A DNA stretch of 64,000 nucleotides from Membranipora membranacea (lineage: Eukaryota; Bryozoa; Gymnolaemata; Cheilostomatida; Membraniporidae). This document shows, piece after piece, positions 60,820 through 64,000 of this stretch. A program made the position numbers and the translations under genes. Location: positions 21,116,283-21,180,282 of the forward strand of contig OU612066.1 of assembly GCA_914767715.1 (NCBI GenBank). Reading direction: 5' to 3'. The notes under the pieces are model-generated. The model was given only the letters and a program-made list of their open reading frames with translations, was not told the DNA's origin and made no database searches. The first letter of the stretch is position 1; every line of letters starts with the position of its first letter.

Positions 60820-61692
60820 CACTGGTGGGCAACCTTTTTCTGAAGAAGGCCACATTTTATGCAGAATCGACACGAAAGGTCACAACATATTTTTCCGGCA
60901 TAAACTTATAACGGGAGGTATAATTTCGCACTGTGTGTTTCATACAAACTAAAGCAGATTTATGTGTCGATAGAAATCTTATTGATGTTGCAATAAGCAT
61001 CAGATTTTTCAACTGCATCACTTTAACATAACTACTTTATCTTGTTTATCTAATCTACTGAAGTTTTGTGTCTGGGAAACAGCTGTGTACATAGCGCACC
61101 CTTGATAGCTCAGTTGGTAGAGCGGAGGACTGTAATGGCTAACATAGACATCCTTAGGTCACTGGTTCGAATCCGGTTCGAGGGAGCTTTTTTGGTTTAC
61201 TGAAATCATGATGTATGATGGTCAATATTGTTTATACATGGTCTTATTTGCTTCATGCATTGATCGGTTGTTAATAAAAGTTCATAATATAATATGGCTG
61301 TTTCCCAGTGTTTCAAGCAGTAGGGCAAAGGGCAAGAGGTGCAGTAAATATTTGCATACTTGTCAATGAGATTCAATCTGGAACATGTCAGGCAAAATGC
61401 TGGAGCACTTGTAATAATGTCAAATTTTTGATAGAACAACAAGTACATTTATGATACTTTTGTGTAGAATGGCTTGGGAATTTCCTTGAGTTGCTAACAT
61501 GTAAGTAACTTAGCGCATGGTTGATACAGAATGCCAATATTTTGATATCCCAACAATGAATTGACATTGACATCCATATGACGGTTAAAACTTGAGTGTG
61601 TGATTTTCACAAACATAAGGCCACTATTATAGGCCGCAAAAGATTACCCATTAGGTCGCACTGGCAAAAAGGCCGCAGGTTGCCCACAGTTG
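60820..61692. mobile_element. hAT-like element containing a tRNA gene
   Basis: The left end is CACTGGTGGGCAACC and the right end GGTTGCCCACAGTTG, an imperfect terminal inverted repeat, followed inward by AAGGCCACATTTTATGC and GGCCGC-type text. AAATAAAA (60812-60819) and ATATAAAA (61693-61700) flank it, an 8-base target duplication with one difference. It is 873 bp with no transposase frame. A tRNA-Tyr gene sits inside at 61099-61185. Confidence 0.75.
61099..61185 (+). tRNA. tRNA-Tyr (GTA) with a 14-base intron
   Basis: The acceptor stem CCCTTGA pairs with TCGAGGG (one G-U). The A box TAGCTCAGTTGGTAGAGC and B box GGTTCGAATCC are intact. The anticodon arm is GAGGA-CTGTAA-(intron TGGCTAACATAGAC)-A-TCCTT, giving anticodon GTA. 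An intron after position 37 is the rule for nuclear tyrosine tRNAs. Without the intron the tRNA is 73 bases including the discriminator A. A T-run (CTTTTTTGG) follows as the polymerase III terminator. It looks functional. Confidence 0.93.
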
Positions 61693-62353
61693 ATATAAAA
61701 CAATGTTTGTAACACTCAATGTCTCTATAGACATATTATTTGGCCCGAATCGTCTTATTCATTGTTGGTGGTAGTTTAAGCGCTTTAACTGTGCCAGGAT
61801 AGCTGGTAGGTAGCATTTCATTATCAACTACTTTCCTTATTTCTTGGTAATCCAACCTGATATTTCGATAAAGTCCACACCATAACTTTTATTTATAAGC
61901 AAATCTGGATAGCAATAGAATAGAAAACTTAATAATGATTACATAATTAAAGGTTATGATACCAATGTTGGCGGTTTAATTGCAAATGATAACATTTGAA
62001 TACCAGTAGCGTCACTAAGACAGGTCTGCATGGAATAAAAACTTTGATGACCTTCGTCATGAATAATTCTGAGTTTGAATATACACAGTCACAGTTGAGG
62101 GGCCGGCAGACATAACTCATCGTTGCGAGTATTCTTCTGCAGCTGGCCGGCCTATCGCAATATCCAAAAGTAAATCACTGAAAGATTATGGATGGTGACA
62201 CAAAATAATACCCAGATTAATCACTCTGCCAATGTTATAATAGAAGGATCACTACACCATACAAAAACAGGATAAGGATCATCATAACAGTCCATGTGAA
62301 TGTCTGCATACGGGCAAGTACATTCACAGGACAGTTTTATGTGAATGGGCACG
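61693..62353. other. Intergenic stretch with a truncated hairpin element
   Basis: 61772-61834 is a half copy of the TAGTTTAAGCGCTTAAACTG family (TAGTTTAAGCGCTTTAACTG, AGCTGGTAGGTAGCATTTCA), broken after ACTTTCC. Otherwise nothing supported is visible before the 3' end of the caspase-like gene. A short inverted pair GGGGCCGGCAGAC and GCTGGCCGGCC lies at 62100-62152. Confidence 0.5.
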
Positions 62354-64000
62354 TTACTGCTGATTGTCGCCGGCGGGGACTGAATACATAACAGACTCTT
62401 CATATCCTTCCTCATCTGTAGTTTCATCATCAGTATCCTCTTCACCGAGTTGAGTTTGGACCGTAACACCAGGTAGGCATATATCCTTTTCTGTTGGGCG
62501 TGTTGATATTTGTGGCTCATCTGCTGGTATGTTTCGTTTGCGGCTTTCTTTCTTTGCTGCCTTACTGATAATATATGCCATAGATTTTGTGCCATCAGAT
62601 TCTTTGAGATAACGGGAGAAGAAACGAGTAAAGTTTATATCTTGATTTGCATAGTAATCTTCTCCTGGTTTGGCGGTCATCACAAGAAATATATCATCAA
62701 GGGTGGCATCAGCTTTCAGACTTTTCATGATGCTGCTGTCTTCAGGGTCAGGCAAAACATCTATGGCTTGGCAGGCTTGGATGATGACTACCTAAAAGAT
62801 ATTAAAATAGATCTATGTTTAAGTTTATGCATTATCATCAATGGTTGTGATCCCTCCAGTGCACAGGTGCTGACACCGAAGTACAATCGCCATGTCCACT
62901 GCAATCCAGCTGCTCTTTTTACCAAAAAGCAATGGACGATCTTTTACTGCCCATTATGGGAGGACCTTGCTACAATAAATGGCTCTGATCTCTAATCCAG
63001 TTGAATCAGACAAGACAGGCTCAAACATTAAAATAGCCAAGTATATGTTGGCAAACTTAATACACAAGGAAGTAAATGTCTTTGCCTTGACAGACTCTTT
63101 TGGCCTACTACCATGTGGCACCAGTAAAATTTTAAAAGGTTGTCTAACTGTTCTGTCAAATGTTGAACCTATGCAGGAAAGGCTGATGTAGATATTATGG
63201 AAAGACTCATCAAGGTAAAAAGTTCACACTCTAGGCTAGGCCACCAGCAGCTTGCTTGTCTTGTCTTCATTGAGCAAAATGCTGAGCTATGAGTAAATTG
63301 AGTCTTATCAGAGTACAGATAGTACTAGCCTGTCTTGACAAGCTTTGATCGGTGGGGGGGGGAGGTTTCCCCCCCCACCGAACAAAGCTTGTCAAGACAG
63401 GCTAAGATAGTACATATAGTATACTATGGCCTCTGGAAATCAGATGGCTCCTGCGTAATGATAAAACAGTATAGATGAATGTAATGGAGTGTGATCAGTC
63501 TGTTAATATGTTCCTGGCAGATTCAAGGGAAATTTGAATTCTGAGTAATATCTCAAAGATCTAGCAAGACAAACACAAAGCATGTTTGGTAATTTAAGAG
63601 GTAACTTTAGAACTGAATATTGACCTCACCTTTGGAACCCCCTGTAGTTTCTTTCTGCTGATCTTATGTAGCAGCTCTATGACTTCCTGACTTGAACCTA
63701 TATCACCACCGCAGATGTGCTGGTTGAATCCATGGCATGCCAGAATGAAGATGAGCACTGAGCAAATAGGCTCCCATTCTTCGATCTTTTTCAGCAATGA
63801 TGTAACCTTCTCATTGAATTGATCGATGTCCCATCGCCTTGTTGGTGGAAGGTCGGTGTAAAGCTCTTCGGCCTGTCTAGACCAAAGCCCTGTCGTTTTG
63901 AAGCTTGAACGTATATACTTTAGGTCGGCCTTGTCACCTTCATATGGGGCGCCACTGACATAGAATCCATAACCTCGGGTCTTCGAACCGCCCACAGGTA
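62354..64000 (-). CDS. Caspase-like protein, 5' end outside the window
   Basis: Two minus-strand exons, 63630-64000 (continuing past the edge) and 62354-62791, join in phase 0 through a GT-AG intron. The first carries the large-subunit start (RGYGFYVSGAPYEGDKADLK) and the histidine region (SVLIFILACHGF). The second opens with the active-site region VVIIQACQA, giving the catalytic Cys in QAC. The small-subunit part DDIFLVMTAKPGEDYY and NFTRFFSRYL follows. The family signature is QACxG; here the Gly is Ala. The usual Ser-x-Arg and Gly-Ser-Trp residues of the small subunit that shape the substrate pocket are not evident. The C-terminus is a long acidic tail (GEEDTDDETTDEEGYEE). It may be a divergent active caspase or a pseudo-enzyme regulator. 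Any death-fold prodomain would lie outside. Confidence 0.8.
63326..63405. repeat. Short palindrome in the caspase-like intron
   Basis: Arms TAGCCTGTCTTGACAAGCTT and its complement flank a G-run and C-run centre (GGTGGGGGGG and CCCCCCACC). About 35 bases pair per arm with one mismatch. Confidence 0.85.

Noticed and set aside
62510-62995. Plus-strand 161-aa open frame
   Set aside because: It lies opposite the caspase-like exon for most of its length and shows no domain. The rest is in the caspase intron.

Overview
The window is nuclear DNA of an animal: multi-exon genes with GT-AG introns of about 40 to 2,500 bases, a tRNA with an intron, animal-type gene families (TRIM, caspase, C18orf63/DUF4708, nose-resistant-to-fluoxetine acyltransferases), non-LTR retrotransposon remains and many small inverted-repeat elements. 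Base composition is AT-rich. A non-vertebrate marine animal, perhaps a sponge, fits best, but the species cannot be read from the sequence. All gene models below were built by hand from splice signals, reading-phase agreement and comparison between paralogs inside the window.

Left part (1-28.1 kb). Two copies of an unrecognised gene family lie on the plus strand (1073-3943, 324 aa; 15886-19006, 385 aa), each inside one copy of a diverged segmental duplication of about 5 kb. Between them, on the minus strand, is an 11-exon TRIM gene (RING, two B-boxes, coiled coil, beta-propeller; 8453-14112). Every exon junction is in phase, but one in-frame TAA lies between RING and B-box. A C18orf63-like gene (22943-28086, minus) is followed by a partial pseudogene copy with two nonsense codons (19905-21735) and by a more decayed exon relic near 5.1 kb.

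Middle part (28.1-36.3 kb). This is repeat-rich: a broken non-LTR reverse transcriptase (minus), a 3.6-kb element with long terminal inverted repeats made of a repeated motif, and two small minus-strand coding-like pieces of unknown identity.

Right part (36.4-60 kb). Two tandem 13-exon genes encode NRF-6-type membrane acyltransferases (36411-45622, 762 aa; 47975-59967, 769 aa). All their exon phases match. The second gene carries an extra, phase-compatible duplicate of exon 10 only 37 bases after exon 10, which looks like a mutually exclusive exon pair. An old relic of the same family (one exon) sits at about 7.8 kb. Introns are full of hairpin elements, including nested insertions, a 161-bp near-perfect palindrome and a 717-bp foldback element.

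End (60-64 kb). A tRNA-Tyr gene lies inside a hAT-like element, and a divergent caspase-like gene (minus) runs off the right edge.
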